From Proteobacteria bacterium UBA2363 (GTDB taxonomy: Bacteria > Pseudomonadota > Gammaproteobacteria > Xanthomonadales > UBA2363): a stretch of 64,000 nucleotides of DNA. Location: positions 1 to 64,000 of the forward strand of contig DDTN01000034.1 in NCBI GenBank assembly GCA_002344355.1, written 5' to 3'. Positions 1 through 7,116 of the stretch are shown here, piece after piece. A program made the translations under genes and the position numbers. Numbering within the stretch: the first letter of the stretch is position 1; each line of letters begins with the position of its first letter. The notes beneath the pieces were generated by a model. The model had not been told where the DNA came from. It did no database searches and saw only the letters and a list, made by a program, of their open reading frames with translations.

Positions 1-315
1 TCCGGGATTCCCGGGGCGGTTCAGGGCAAGGAGATGGCGAGGCATGCAGAATTGAGTGAGCAGACGGGGGTTCGGGTGTACTTCTGCGATCCACACAGTC
101 CTTGGCAGAGGGGTAGCTGCGAGAACACCAACGGACTGCTTCGCCAGTACCTGCCGAAGGGTTCCGATCTGTCGGCCCACAGCCAGCAAGAGCTCGATGC
201 GATAGCAGATCTGCTCAACACTCGCCCGCGCAAGACACTGGACTGGCGAACACCACTTCAAACCTTTGCTCTGGCGTTGACTCTGGCCGAAGCCACGAGC
301 AAAACAGCACAGTAG
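1..315 (+). CDS. IS30-family transposase, C-terminal part (cut by window start)
   Basis: The frame is open from the first base and ends at TAG 313-315. It carries the C-terminal half of the IS30-type DDE integrase core: [12 protein letters not shown], then [19 protein letters not shown] with the catalytic Glu in the ENTNG context, then LPKGSDLS and [13 protein letters not shown]. The N-terminal helix-turn-helix and the first Asp lie outside the window. The first eight or so residues (SGIPGAVQ) do not look like the usual IS30 sequence just before GKEMA, so the copy may already be damaged there. Whether the full element is intact cannot be judged from this window. Confidence 0.85.
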   Translation, partial: SGIPGAVQGKEMARHAELSEQTGVRVYFCDPHSPWQRGSCENTNGLLRQYLPKGSDLSAHSQQELDAIADLLNTRPRKTLDWRTPLQTFALALTLAEATSKTAQ

Positions 316-320
316 CCAAG

Positions 321-347
321 GCGTTGCACTTCCAGCTTGAATCCGCC
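321..347 (+). repeat. possible right terminal inverted repeat of the IS30 element
   Basis: Just after the transposase stop there is a GTTGCACTTCCAGCTTGAA-like stretch ending in TCCGCC. This resembles the terminal repeats of IS30 elements in placement and general form. The left end is outside the window, so the pairing cannot be confirmed. Confidence 0.4.
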
Positions 348-379
348 AGCCAAAGAGAAGGGCGCCCCAGGCGGTCCGC

Positions 380-600
380 CCGGCGGGCATCCTGCCCGCC
401 GGGTGCGCGTGTCCCGTCCGGGCCGACGCTCAAGGGCCATCCCTGGCCCACGCGTCGGACGGCGCCTCGGGCGCCGTCCGCGCCTTCGGCGCGGCTGATC
501 CGGCCGTGCCCCGCCGGACCGCATGGGGCCCCGGGAAGAGCGCGGACATCCTGTCCGCCAACAGCAACAGCAACAGCAATTGCAGTAGCAGCGGCAGCTA
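380..600. repeat. two matching TCC-loop hairpins and an AACAGC hexamer run in a gene-free stretch
   Basis: The gap 316-778 holds no credible gene. It has two perfect hairpins with the same loop, CCGGCGGGCA-TCC-TGCCCGCCGG at 380-402 and GCGGACA-TCC-TGTCCGC at 542-558. The second is followed directly by a run of AACAGC units (559 to about 581) that decays into AGCGGCAGC-type sequence to about 600. The hairpins could be the 3' end of a transcript or members of a dispersed repeat family. Confidence 0.65.
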
Positions 601-778
601 TGGCAGTCGCGACTGCGATGGCTTTCGCGACGGGGCTCGGGCGCTCAGCGCGGTTGCCGTGCATCCAGCGGTCGGCGTTGGGGAGGACGGCGGCCGTGAC
701 ATGGGCGCAACGGGCGCGCCAGCGCAGAGGCGATCCCTTGCAGGGATCCGGCGCGCAGGAAGCGCGCCGGACGCGTCG

Positions 779-2605
779 TCAGGCGTCGACCACCGGGCGG
801 ACGCAGTTGCGGCCCTGGTTCTTGGCGCTGTAGAGGGCGCGGTCGGCCAGGCGCAGGGCGTCGTCGGGGCCGGCCACGCGGTAGGCGTCGAAGGCGTGCA
901 CGCCGATGCTGACGGTCACCGCCACCACGGTGTCGCGGCACTGCACCGGGTCGGCGGCGACCTCCATGCGCACCGTCTCGGCCACCGCCATCGCCTGCTC
1001 GGCGTCCAGGCCGGGCAGGGCGGCCACGAACTCCTCGCCGCCGAAGCGCGCCAGCATGCCGCCGCGCGGCGCGACCACGCCGTTCATGCGCTGCGCCACC
1101 ACGCGCAGGCAGTCGTCGCCGACCAGGTGGCCGTGGCGGTCGTTGATCTGCTTGAAGTGGTCGAGGTCGATCATCAGCACCGACAGCTGCCGGCGCTGGC
1201 TGCGCGCGTCGCACAGGTGCTGCTCGAGGACCTCGCGGAAATGGTGGCGGTTGTAGACGCCGGTCAGGCCGTCGCGGCGGTTGACCTCGCTGAGCTGGCT
1301 GTTGGCGTCGGCCAGCTGGTCGAGCGCCTGGCGCAGCTCGCCGGTGCGCTCGTCGACCTTGCGCTCGAGCTCGTCGCGCGACTGCCTGACGATCCGCTCG
1401 TTCTCGTTGCGCAGGGCGGCGTAGCGGTAGGCCAGGGCGAACGACAGCAGGATCATCTCCAGCGCCGAGCCGATCTGCACGCCGTACTCGGTCAGGAACA
1501 TCTTCGGCAGCACCCCGAACGCCACCAGGGTGAAGATCGCGGTGCCGCCCAGGAACAGCGCCCAGGCCAGCATGAACAGCCGCGCCGGGGCATAGCCGCG
1601 ACGGTGCGCGACCACGGTCTGCACGACGATCCAGCCGACGTTGGGCAGCACCGCCGCCGAGGCGATCGGCGTGGCGATCCGGTAGGGCACGAACAGCGCG
1701 ACGATGCCGAGCACCACGAAGAACGCGATGAAGGCCAGCGCCACCCGGTCGCCGGCCGGCCAGCGGCTGCGCAGGTCGAGGAAATGCCGAGCGAACTGCT
1801 GCATGCCGACCTGCGCCAGGCAGATCGACAGCGGCACCGACAGGTCCTGGATCCTCGGCGAGCCCGGCCACAGGTATTCGAAGGCCAGCCCGTTCAGGCA
1901 GAACAGCACCAGGCCGAAGCCGGCGATGTGGAACATGTACCAGAAGTAGCTGGCGTCGCGCAGGCTGGCCCACAGGATCAGGTTGTAGAAGAACAGCGCC
2001 AGCAGGATGCCGTAGTACAGGCCGATCGCCAGCTGGGCGTCGCGGGCGCGCTCGGCGAAGGCGGGCAGGGTGTACAGCGACAGCGGCACCTGCATCGAGC
2101 TGTCGCTGCGCACGCGCACCATCAGGTCGACCGCCTCGCCGGCGGCCAGGTCGATTCGGAAGTTCGGGTGGCGGTAGCGGATCGCGCGGCTGGCGAACGG
2201 CCGGTGGTCGCCGGACAGGTGGGTCTCGATGCGGCCGTCGGCGCGGCGCAGGTAGAGGTCGACCTGGTCGCTGAGCGGATACTCCTGCACCAGCAGCCAG
2301 GTGGCGTCGCCCTGGGCGGCGCTGGCGACGCGCAGGCTGAACCACCAGGCGCCGCGCTGGAAACCGAAGTTGGCCCCGCCCGGCGGCAGCGGCTGGAAGC
2401 GACCGGGCTGCCGGGACAGCGCCAGCGCCGCCTCGACGTCGAGCGCCGCCTCGGCATCGTGGTGGTAGCGCAGGTGCGGCGACAGGTCGAGGCTGCCGGT
2501 GGCCGGGTCAACCAGCAGCGCCGGCCGCTCCTGGGCGAGCGCCGGCGCCGCCGCCAGCGTCGCCAGCAGGCAGAGAAGCCAACGCAATCCCCGACCCCGA
2601 CGCAT
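779..2605 (-). CDS. membrane-bound diguanylate cyclase (7TMR-DISM plus GGDEF)
   Basis: Predicted to make cyclic di-GMP from two GTP at the inner membrane, 608 aa. Residues about 1-25 are a signal peptide (MRRGRGLRWLLCLLATL, then APALAQ). A periplasmic 7TMR-DISMED2-like domain (about 30-165) comes next, then seven hydrophobic helices (about 180-375), a short coiled coil and a C-terminal GGDEF domain with active-site motif GGEEF in the context LARFGGEEFVAAL. The usual inhibitory RxxD site just before it is not seen (PRGGM instead), so product inhibition may be absent. The start at 2605 sits directly before the signal peptide; a longer in-frame start at 2686 would overlap the upstream gene. It lies 61 nt downstream of the heptosyltransferase gene on the same strand. 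The sensed ligand cannot be told from sequence. Confidence 0.93.
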   Translation of the reverse strand: MRRGRGLRWLLCLLATLAAAPALAQERPALLVDPATGSLDLSPHLRYHHDAEAALDVEAALALSRQPGRFQPLPPGGANFGFQRGAWWFSLRVASAAQGDATWLLVQEYPLSDQVDLYLRRADGRIETHLSGDHRPFASRAIRYRHPNFRIDLAAGEAVDLMVRVRSDSSMQVPLSLYTLPAFAERARDAQLAIGLYYGILLALFFYNLILWASLRDASYFWYMFHIAGFGLVLFCLNGLAFEYLWPGSPRIQDLSVPLSICLAQVGMQQFARHFLDLRSRWPAGDRVALAFIAFFVVLGIVALFVPYRIATPIASAAVLPNVGWIVVQTVVAHRRGYAPARLFMLAWALFLGGTAIFTLVAFGVLPKMFLTEYGVQIGSALEMILLSFALAYRYAALRNENERIVRQSRDELERKVDERTGELRQALDQLADANSQLSEVNRRDGLTGVYNRHHFREVLEQHLCDARSQRRQLSVLMIDLDHFKQINDRHGHLVGDDCLRVVAQRMNGVVAPRGGMLARFGGEEFVAALPGLDAEQAMAVAETVRMEVAADPVQCRDTVVAVTVSIGVHAFDAYRVAGPDDALRLADRALYSAKNQGRNCVRPVVDA

Positions 2606-2666
2606 CGCGATCATGCCCGCCCCGACCGTTGCCGACCACCATAGGGCCTGCGCCAGCCGCCGTCCA

Positions 2667-3734
2667 TCACGGCACGTCGCCCGCATCCGCGAGGGCGCGC
2701 CAGGCCATGAAGGCGTCCAGGCGCTCGATCACCGCCTCGGTCTCGATCAGTTCGGTGACGCCCTCGGCCTCGATCTTGCTGCCCCAGCGCAGGGCGCTGG
2801 CTGGCCGGCCCAGGAAGCGGCGCGCGGCCTCGTCGTGGCGGTCGACGCACCAGCGCCGGTCCGAATAGGGGCCGCTGCGCGCCGGATCGGTGCTGGCGTA
2901 CAGGCCCAGTACCGGCGTGCCGACGGCATTGGCCATGTGCACCGGCCCGGAGTCGGGACTGAGCACCAGGGTGGCGCGCCGGAACAGCGCCAGCGCCCGC
3001 GGCAGGGTGTCCTTGCCGACCAGGTCGAGCACCGGTTCGGCGCACTGCGCGAGGATGGCGTCGGCCATTGCCCGCTCCGCCGGCGACGGCCCGCCGGCCA
3101 GCACCACGCGCAGGCCGTGCCGGCGCACCGCGTGCGCGGCCACCGCCGCGTAGCGGTCCGGCCGCCAGTTGCGCCGCGGATGGCTGGCGCAGGGGCTGAT
3201 CACCAGGCTGGCGGCCTCGCCGGGCAGCTGCGCCCGCGCGAACGCCTCGGCCTCCGCGGGCACCGGCAGGTCCCAGCGCGGCGGCGACGGCGCCAGGCCC
3301 AGGACGTCGCCGAAGCTGCGCAGGGCGTCGAGCACGTGTTGGCCGGCGGCCGGCGCGATCCGCCGGTTGACGAACAGGCCATGGCCCTCCCTGGCGCGCG
3401 CGCGGTCGTAGCCGACGCGCAGGTCGGCGCGGATCGCGGTCGACACCAGGTTGGCGCGCAGCGCGAGCTGCATCAGCAGCAGGGCATCGAAGCGCCGCCC
3501 GGCGAGCTGCCGGCGCAGGGCCCGGTACGCCGGCCAGCCGCCGCGCTTGTCGAAGGCCAGGAACTCGACGCCTTCGATGCCGGCGACCAGGCGGTGCTCG
3601 AAGCGGCCCACCACCCAGGTGATCGCGGTGCCCGGCCACTGGTCCTGGAGCGCCCGCACCAGCGGCACGACGTGGCTGACGTCGCCCAGCGCCGACAGGC
3701 GCAGCAGGCACAGCGAGCGGGGAGGCGTGGTCAC
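2667..3734 (-). CDS. glycosyltransferase family 9 (heptosyltransferase-like)
   Basis: A 355-residue GT9 protein, the family that transfers L-glycero-D-manno-heptose from ADP-heptose to the LPS inner core in the cytoplasm. The N-terminal Rossmann half begins LRLSALGDVSHVVPL, as in WaaC/WaaF. The C-terminal half carries the nucleotide-sugar motif SPDSGPVHMANAVGTPVLGLY. The start codon is GTG (3734). It is divergent from the Kdo-kinase gene, about 215 nt away, which supports a role in core assembly. The sequence alone does not say whether it adds heptose I, heptose II or another sugar, so no symbol is given. Confidence 0.9.
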   Translation of the reverse strand: MTTPPRSLCLLRLSALGDVSHVVPLVRALQDQWPGTAITWVVGRFEHRLVAGIEGVEFLAFDKRGGWPAYRALRRQLAGRRFDALLLMQLALRANLVSTAIRADLRVGYDRARAREGHGLFVNRRIAPAAGQHVLDALRSFGDVLGLAPSPPRWDLPVPAEAEAFARAQLPGEAASLVISPCASHPRRNWRPDRYAAVAAHAVRRHGLRVVLAGGPSPAERAMADAILAQCAEPVLDLVGKDTLPRALALFRRATLVLSPDSGPVHMANAVGTPVLGLYASTDPARSGPYSDRRWCVDRHDEAARRFLGRPASALRWGSKIEAEGVTELIETEAVIERLDAFMAWRALADAGDVP

Positions 3735-3949
3735 GGCGGTTCCGGCGGGGACGGCGCGATTCTGGCATGAAGGCGGCCCGCGCCCGGCGCCCGGCGGCTG
3801 TGTGCGACGCGCGCGACCCCCCGGCCAGCAGGCCGCCGTGCGGCTCCGGCGCTGCCGCCGCCGGGCCCGTGCGCGGCCTGCAGCGGGCTGCCCTGACGCC
3901 GCGCCCGGGCGATGACCGGTGCCCGCGGCGCGCCGCTACACTGCCGGTG

Positions 3950-4702
3950 ATGTCGACATCCGCGCGCCCGATACCGGCCTGCACCCGCATGGCCCATCGC
4001 GACGGGGCCGCCCTGGTCGCGGGACGGGTCGCCGCGGTATTCGACCCGCACTGGTTCGAGGCGGACGGGCAGGGCGGCACCCCGTTCCGCGGCGGCCGCG
4101 GCAACGTCGTGCGCCTGCAGACCGCGGTCGGCGACCTGGTGCTGCGCCACTACCTGCGCGGCGGCCTGCCGCGCCACCTGGTGCGCCGGCACTACCTGTG
4201 GACCGGTGCCGAGCGCACCCGTGCGTTCCGCGAGTTCCGCCTGCTGCAACGCCTGGCCGGGTCCGGCCTGCGCGTGCCCGAAGCGGTGGCCGCGCGCTAC
4301 TGGCGCCGCGGGCCGGTCTACCGGGCGGCCCTGCTGACCACCCTGGTGCCCGCGGCGCGCACCCTGCTGGAGCGCCTGGAACAGGCGCCCGAGCGGGCCG
4401 AGTCCCTGCTGGCTCGGAGCGCCGATGCGGTGGCCGCCCTGCACGCGCAGGGCGTGTGGCACGCCGACCTCAACGCCACCAACCTGCTGTTCGACGGCGA
4501 CGACGCGGTCTGGCTGATCGACTTCGACCGCGCCCGCGAGGGCGTGCACGACCGCGCCGTGCTGGCCGGCAACCTCGAGCGCCTGCGCCGTTCGCTGCGC
4601 AAGCGCCTGCCCGGTCCGGCCCTGGCGGCGGTGGAGTCGGCCTGGCCGGCCGCGGTCGAGCGCTGGCGCGGCGCGCTGGACCGGCTATCCTCGCCACGAT
4701 GA
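3950..4702 (+). CDS. kdkA: 3-deoxy-D-manno-octulosonic acid (Kdo) kinase
   Basis: A 250-residue kinase-like protein of the KdkA/WaaP fold, expected to phosphorylate Kdo of the LPS inner core at the inner-membrane face. The early part has GGRGNVVRLQTAVGDLVLRHY (nucleotide-binding strand pair) and RGGLPRHLVRRHYLW. The catalytic loop is VWHADLNATNLLF and the metal-binding part LIDFDRAR, which match the HxDLxxxN and DFD patterns of this family. The ATG at 3950 is chosen because homology begins shortly after it, although the frame is open further upstream. Its last codons overlap the next gene by ATGA, so the two are probably co-translated. Confidence 0.88.
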   Translation: MSTSARPIPACTRMAHRDGAALVAGRVAAVFDPHWFEADGQGGTPFRGGRGNVVRLQTAVGDLVLRHYLRGGLPRHLVRRHYLWTGAERTRAFREFRLLQRLAGSGLRVPEAVAARYWRRGPVYRAALLTTLVPAARTLLERLEQAPERAESLLARSADAVAALHAQGVWHADLNATNLLFDGDDAVWLIDFDRAREGVHDRAVLAGNLERLRRSLRKRLPGPALAAVESAWPAAVERWRGALDRLSSPR

Positions 4703-5508
4703 CGGCCTCCCTGTCCCTGGAATTCCTGGGCGTCGGCAATGCCGGCGCGGTCGAGCTCGGCGAGTCCTCGGCGGTGCTGCTGCGCGACGGCGAGCCGATG
4801 CTGCTGATCGACTGCGGACCGCAGGTGCCGCACCGCTTCCGGCAGCGCTACGGCGTGCCGCCGCCGGCGCTGTACGTCACCCACACCCACCTCGACCATG
4901 TCGGCGGCTTCGAGCGGCTGTTCGTCGACCTGTGGTTCGATCCCGCGCGGCGCGGCCAGGTGCCGGTGTTCGTCGCCGCGCCGGTGCTGCCGTTGCTGCA
5001 GGAACGCGTCGCCAACCATCCCAACGCCCTGGCCGAGGGCGGCGTGAACTTCTGGGAAGCGTTCCGGCTGGTGCCGGTCGGCCGCGGCTTCTGGCTGGAC
5101 GGCCTGTGGTTCGACGTGTTCCCGGTCCGCCACCATGCCGTCGACGCGGCGTTCGCGCTGGCGCTGCGCGGCAGCTTCGTGTTCACCGGCGACACCCGGC
5201 CGATCCCGGAGGCGCTGGCCACCTACGGCAACGACGGCGAGGTGGTGTTCCACGACTGCGACCTGCACGGCAACCCCTCGCACACCGGCCTGGACGACCT
5301 GCTGCGCGAGTACCCGCCGGCACTGCGCGAGCGCATGGTGCTCTACCACTTCGGCCAGGACGACGACGCCCGGGCGATGCGCGCGCGGGGCCTGCGCGTG
5401 GCCGATGCCGGCGAGCGCTTCGCGCTGCCGGCGCCGCTGCCGCTGGCGCCGTCCGAGGCCGTGGTGCGCGCCCGCGGCAAGCCGGTGCCGCGCGCCTCCG
5501 GCGCCTGA
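4699..5508 (+). CDS. MBL-fold metallo-hydrolase
   Basis: A 269-residue metallo-beta-lactamase-fold hydrolase. The metal-binding motif HTHLDHVGG is clear near residues 57-65, and later ligands are likely in FTGDTRP and HDCDL. A final conserved His lies in VLYHFG. The fold resembles RNase Z-like and phosphodiesterase-like hydrolases, but no residue set fixes the substrate. The start codon overlaps the stop of kdkA (ATGA at 4699-4702), so it is translationally coupled to it; a link to LPS metabolism is inference from position only. The 276 nt after it hold nothing recognisable. Confidence 0.85.
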   Translation: MTASLSLEFLGVGNAGAVELGESSAVLLRDGEPMLLIDCGPQVPHRFRQRYGVPPPALYVTHTHLDHVGGFERLFVDLWFDPARRGQVPVFVAAPVLPLLQERVANHPNALAEGGVNFWEAFRLVPVGRGFWLDGLWFDVFPVRHHAVDAAFALALRGSFVFTGDTRPIPEALATYGNDGEVVFHDCDLHGNPSHTGLDDLLREYPPALRERMVLYHFGQDDDARAMRARGLRVADAGERFALPAPLPLAPSEAVVRARGKPVPRASGA

Positions 5509-5784
5509 GCGAAGGCCGGCGCGGTCGCGGGCCGGCCGCACGCGCATACGCCCGGGCCGGGCGGTCGGTCTTGCCCGGCGATCGCGCCCGCGGCGATCGC
5601 GGCGGGCGGCCGGGCCGGTCTGGCGCGCGCTGGGGTCCTGGATCGATGAGGCCGGTCAGCAGCATCCGCTGAAGCCATCGACGAACCAGGGGCCGCGGCC
5701 GACGCGGGTCGACCGGCGACACCCGCGCGCCCCGGTGCGGTGGCGGGTCCCGCCGCCGCAGGCGCGCGGCCTCGTCGCGTCGGG

Positions 5785-6303
5785 TCAGCCGGGCATCCCG
5801 GTCCCCGACTGGGCCGGCGCGTCGCCGTCCCGGCCGCGCACGGGGGCTGGCGGGCCTTCCGGGCGCCGCCACAGCCACAGTGCGACCACCGCCATGACCA
5901 CGATCGGCGGCCAGTGCGCCCAGGCGTTCGGGGAGAACCACCACAGCACCGGCACGCAGGCGGCCATCGCCACGGTCGCCAGCCACTTGGCGCGGCGGCT
6001 GACCGCACCGTGCGCCTGCCAGTCCCGGATCATCGGCCCGAACTGGCGGTGCCCGCGCAGGTACACCGCCAGTCGCGGCGATCCGCGCGCCGCCGCATAG
6101 GCGGCCAGCAGCACGAACGGCGTGGTCGGCAGGCCCGGCAGCACGATGCCAACCACGCCCAAGGCCAGGGCGAGCCACGCCAGGGCCCACCACAGGGCCC
6201 GGCGCAGGACGCCGACGGGGTCCAGGCCGCGCCGCCGCGGGCCGCCGGACGGCTGGGGGTCGGTCGGCGCAGGGTCCGGCGGCGGCATCGGGCGTGACGG
6301 CAT
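5785..6303 (-). CDS. DUF454 (YbaN-like) inner-membrane protein
   Basis: A 172-residue small membrane protein. After a proline-rich cytoplasmic N-terminus (about 1-30) come hydrophobic helices: WALAWLALALGVVGIVLPGL, the segment after it (TTPFVLLAAYAAARGS), and a closely spaced pair near the C-terminus (WLATVAMAACVPVLWWF and WPPIVVMAVVALWLW). The signature GIVLPGLPTTPF is typical of the YbaN/DUF454 family, whose function is unknown. The ATG at 6303 places the family match near the start. The C-terminal tail (PEGPPAPVRG onwards) is low complexity. Confidence 0.85.
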   Translation of the reverse strand: MPSRPMPPPDPAPTDPQPSGGPRRRGLDPVGVLRRALWWALAWLALALGVVGIVLPGLPTTPFVLLAAYAAARGSPRLAVYLRGHRQFGPMIRDWQAHGAVSRRAKWLATVAMAACVPVLWWFSPNAWAHWPPIVVMAVVALWLWRRPEGPPAPVRGRDGDAPAQSGTGMPG

Positions 6304-6664
6304 GGGCCAAGCATACGGGCCGACGCGGGCCCGAGGCAGGCCCGGGTTCCCGGCGCCCGCCCCGGAACCCTCATTGAAACAGCGACTTGCCGGAGAATCC
6401 TGTCGCGTGCAGCGCCCCCCCCCGGGCCGGCGCTGCCCCGCCCCGGTACCGGGTCCGGCCGGCGGCGCGACCCGTCGCGGAGAACTCTCCCGCACGACGG
6501 CAGAGCGCGGGGCCGCCGGTACGGCAGGATCCGCTCCCCACGCAGCGCCGGCGTAGCGCAGTGGCAGTGGCGGGCAGGCCTCTGGCGCACGGCGGCGGCG
6601 GCCGGTGCCCGGGAACGGGCTGCGGCGAGGCGCGAGGCGTAAAGGGAGGCGTGAAGGGAGGCGA
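6304..6664. other. gene-free stretch downstream of ffs
   Basis: About 360 nt of very high GC with no ORF that looks coding. It is the 3' flank of the ffs transcript and the 5' flank of the DUF454 gene. GAGGCGTRAAGGGAGGCG-like direct repeats lie just after the ffs 3' end (about 6635-6662). No clear T-tract terminator is visible. Confidence 0.5.
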
Positions 6665-6763
6665 CCCCCGCCAGCGATCCCCATCGCCCGAATCGACGGC
6701 TGCCGTTGCTTCCTTCCGGACCTGGCGGAGTTCACCGTCTATCGTCGTGGGGGCCGACGGGGG
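6665..6763 (-). ncRNA. ffs: 4.5S RNA of the signal recognition particle
   Basis: Read on the minus strand, this contains the universally conserved SRP loop GGTCCGGAAGGAAGCA, the binding site for Ffh and the tetraloop for FtsY. The flanks fold into one long hairpin: the 5' end CCCCCGTC pairs fully with the 3' end GGCGGGGG, and an inner CCGCCAG side faces CGGCAGC. The length of about 99-101 nt fits a bacterial small SRP RNA. It lies 76 nt downstream of tRNA-Ser on the same strand, close to dnaX. Exact ends may differ by one or two bases. Confidence 0.93.
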
Positions 6764-6839
6764 CCGCCATGGACTGCTGCCCCGGCCCGGCTGGGCGGGC
6801 GGTCGGCGCGCCGTCGGCGCCCGGGGGTGGTGCTGGAGC

Positions 6840-6932
6840 TGGCGGAGAGAGAGGGATTCGAACCCTCGATACGGTATTAAGCCGTATACACACTTTCCAG
6901 GCGTGCGCCTTCAACCACTCGGCCATCTCTCC
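6840..6932 (-). tRNA. tRNA-Ser (anticodon GGA)
   Basis: The minus strand begins GGAGAGATGGCCGAGTGG and ends TCTCTCTCCGCCA. The 7-bp acceptor stem (GGAGAGA with TCTCTCC) is complete and CCA is encoded. The anticodon arm is CACGC-CTGGAAA-GTGTG, giving anticodon GGA for UCC/UCU codons. A long variable arm (TATACGGCTTAATACCGTAT) marks a class II tRNA and TTCGAATC is the T loop. It lies just upstream of ffs and divergent from dnaX. Confidence 0.97.
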
Positions 6933-7116
6933 GGAGAACCTGGGCCGGTGCCCGGCGGCGCCGCGGGCGGCGCGCGGACGGGTCCGTGCAAGCGCGAAAG
7001 CATAGCCCAGGGCGGCGCCGGCGGACAAGCCGGCCTGCCGGCCCGGCGCCGCTCTGGCAGAATCGCGGTTCCGGCCGCCGCGCCCCGCGCGCGCCGTCCG
7101 CCCGCCTGGAGACGCC

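Noticed and set aside
506..2644. A 712-codon open frame opposite the GGDEF gene
   Set aside because: High-GC antisense shadow; its translation is His/Gln/Ala/Val-rich with no domain, while the other strand has signal peptide, 7TM and GGEEF.
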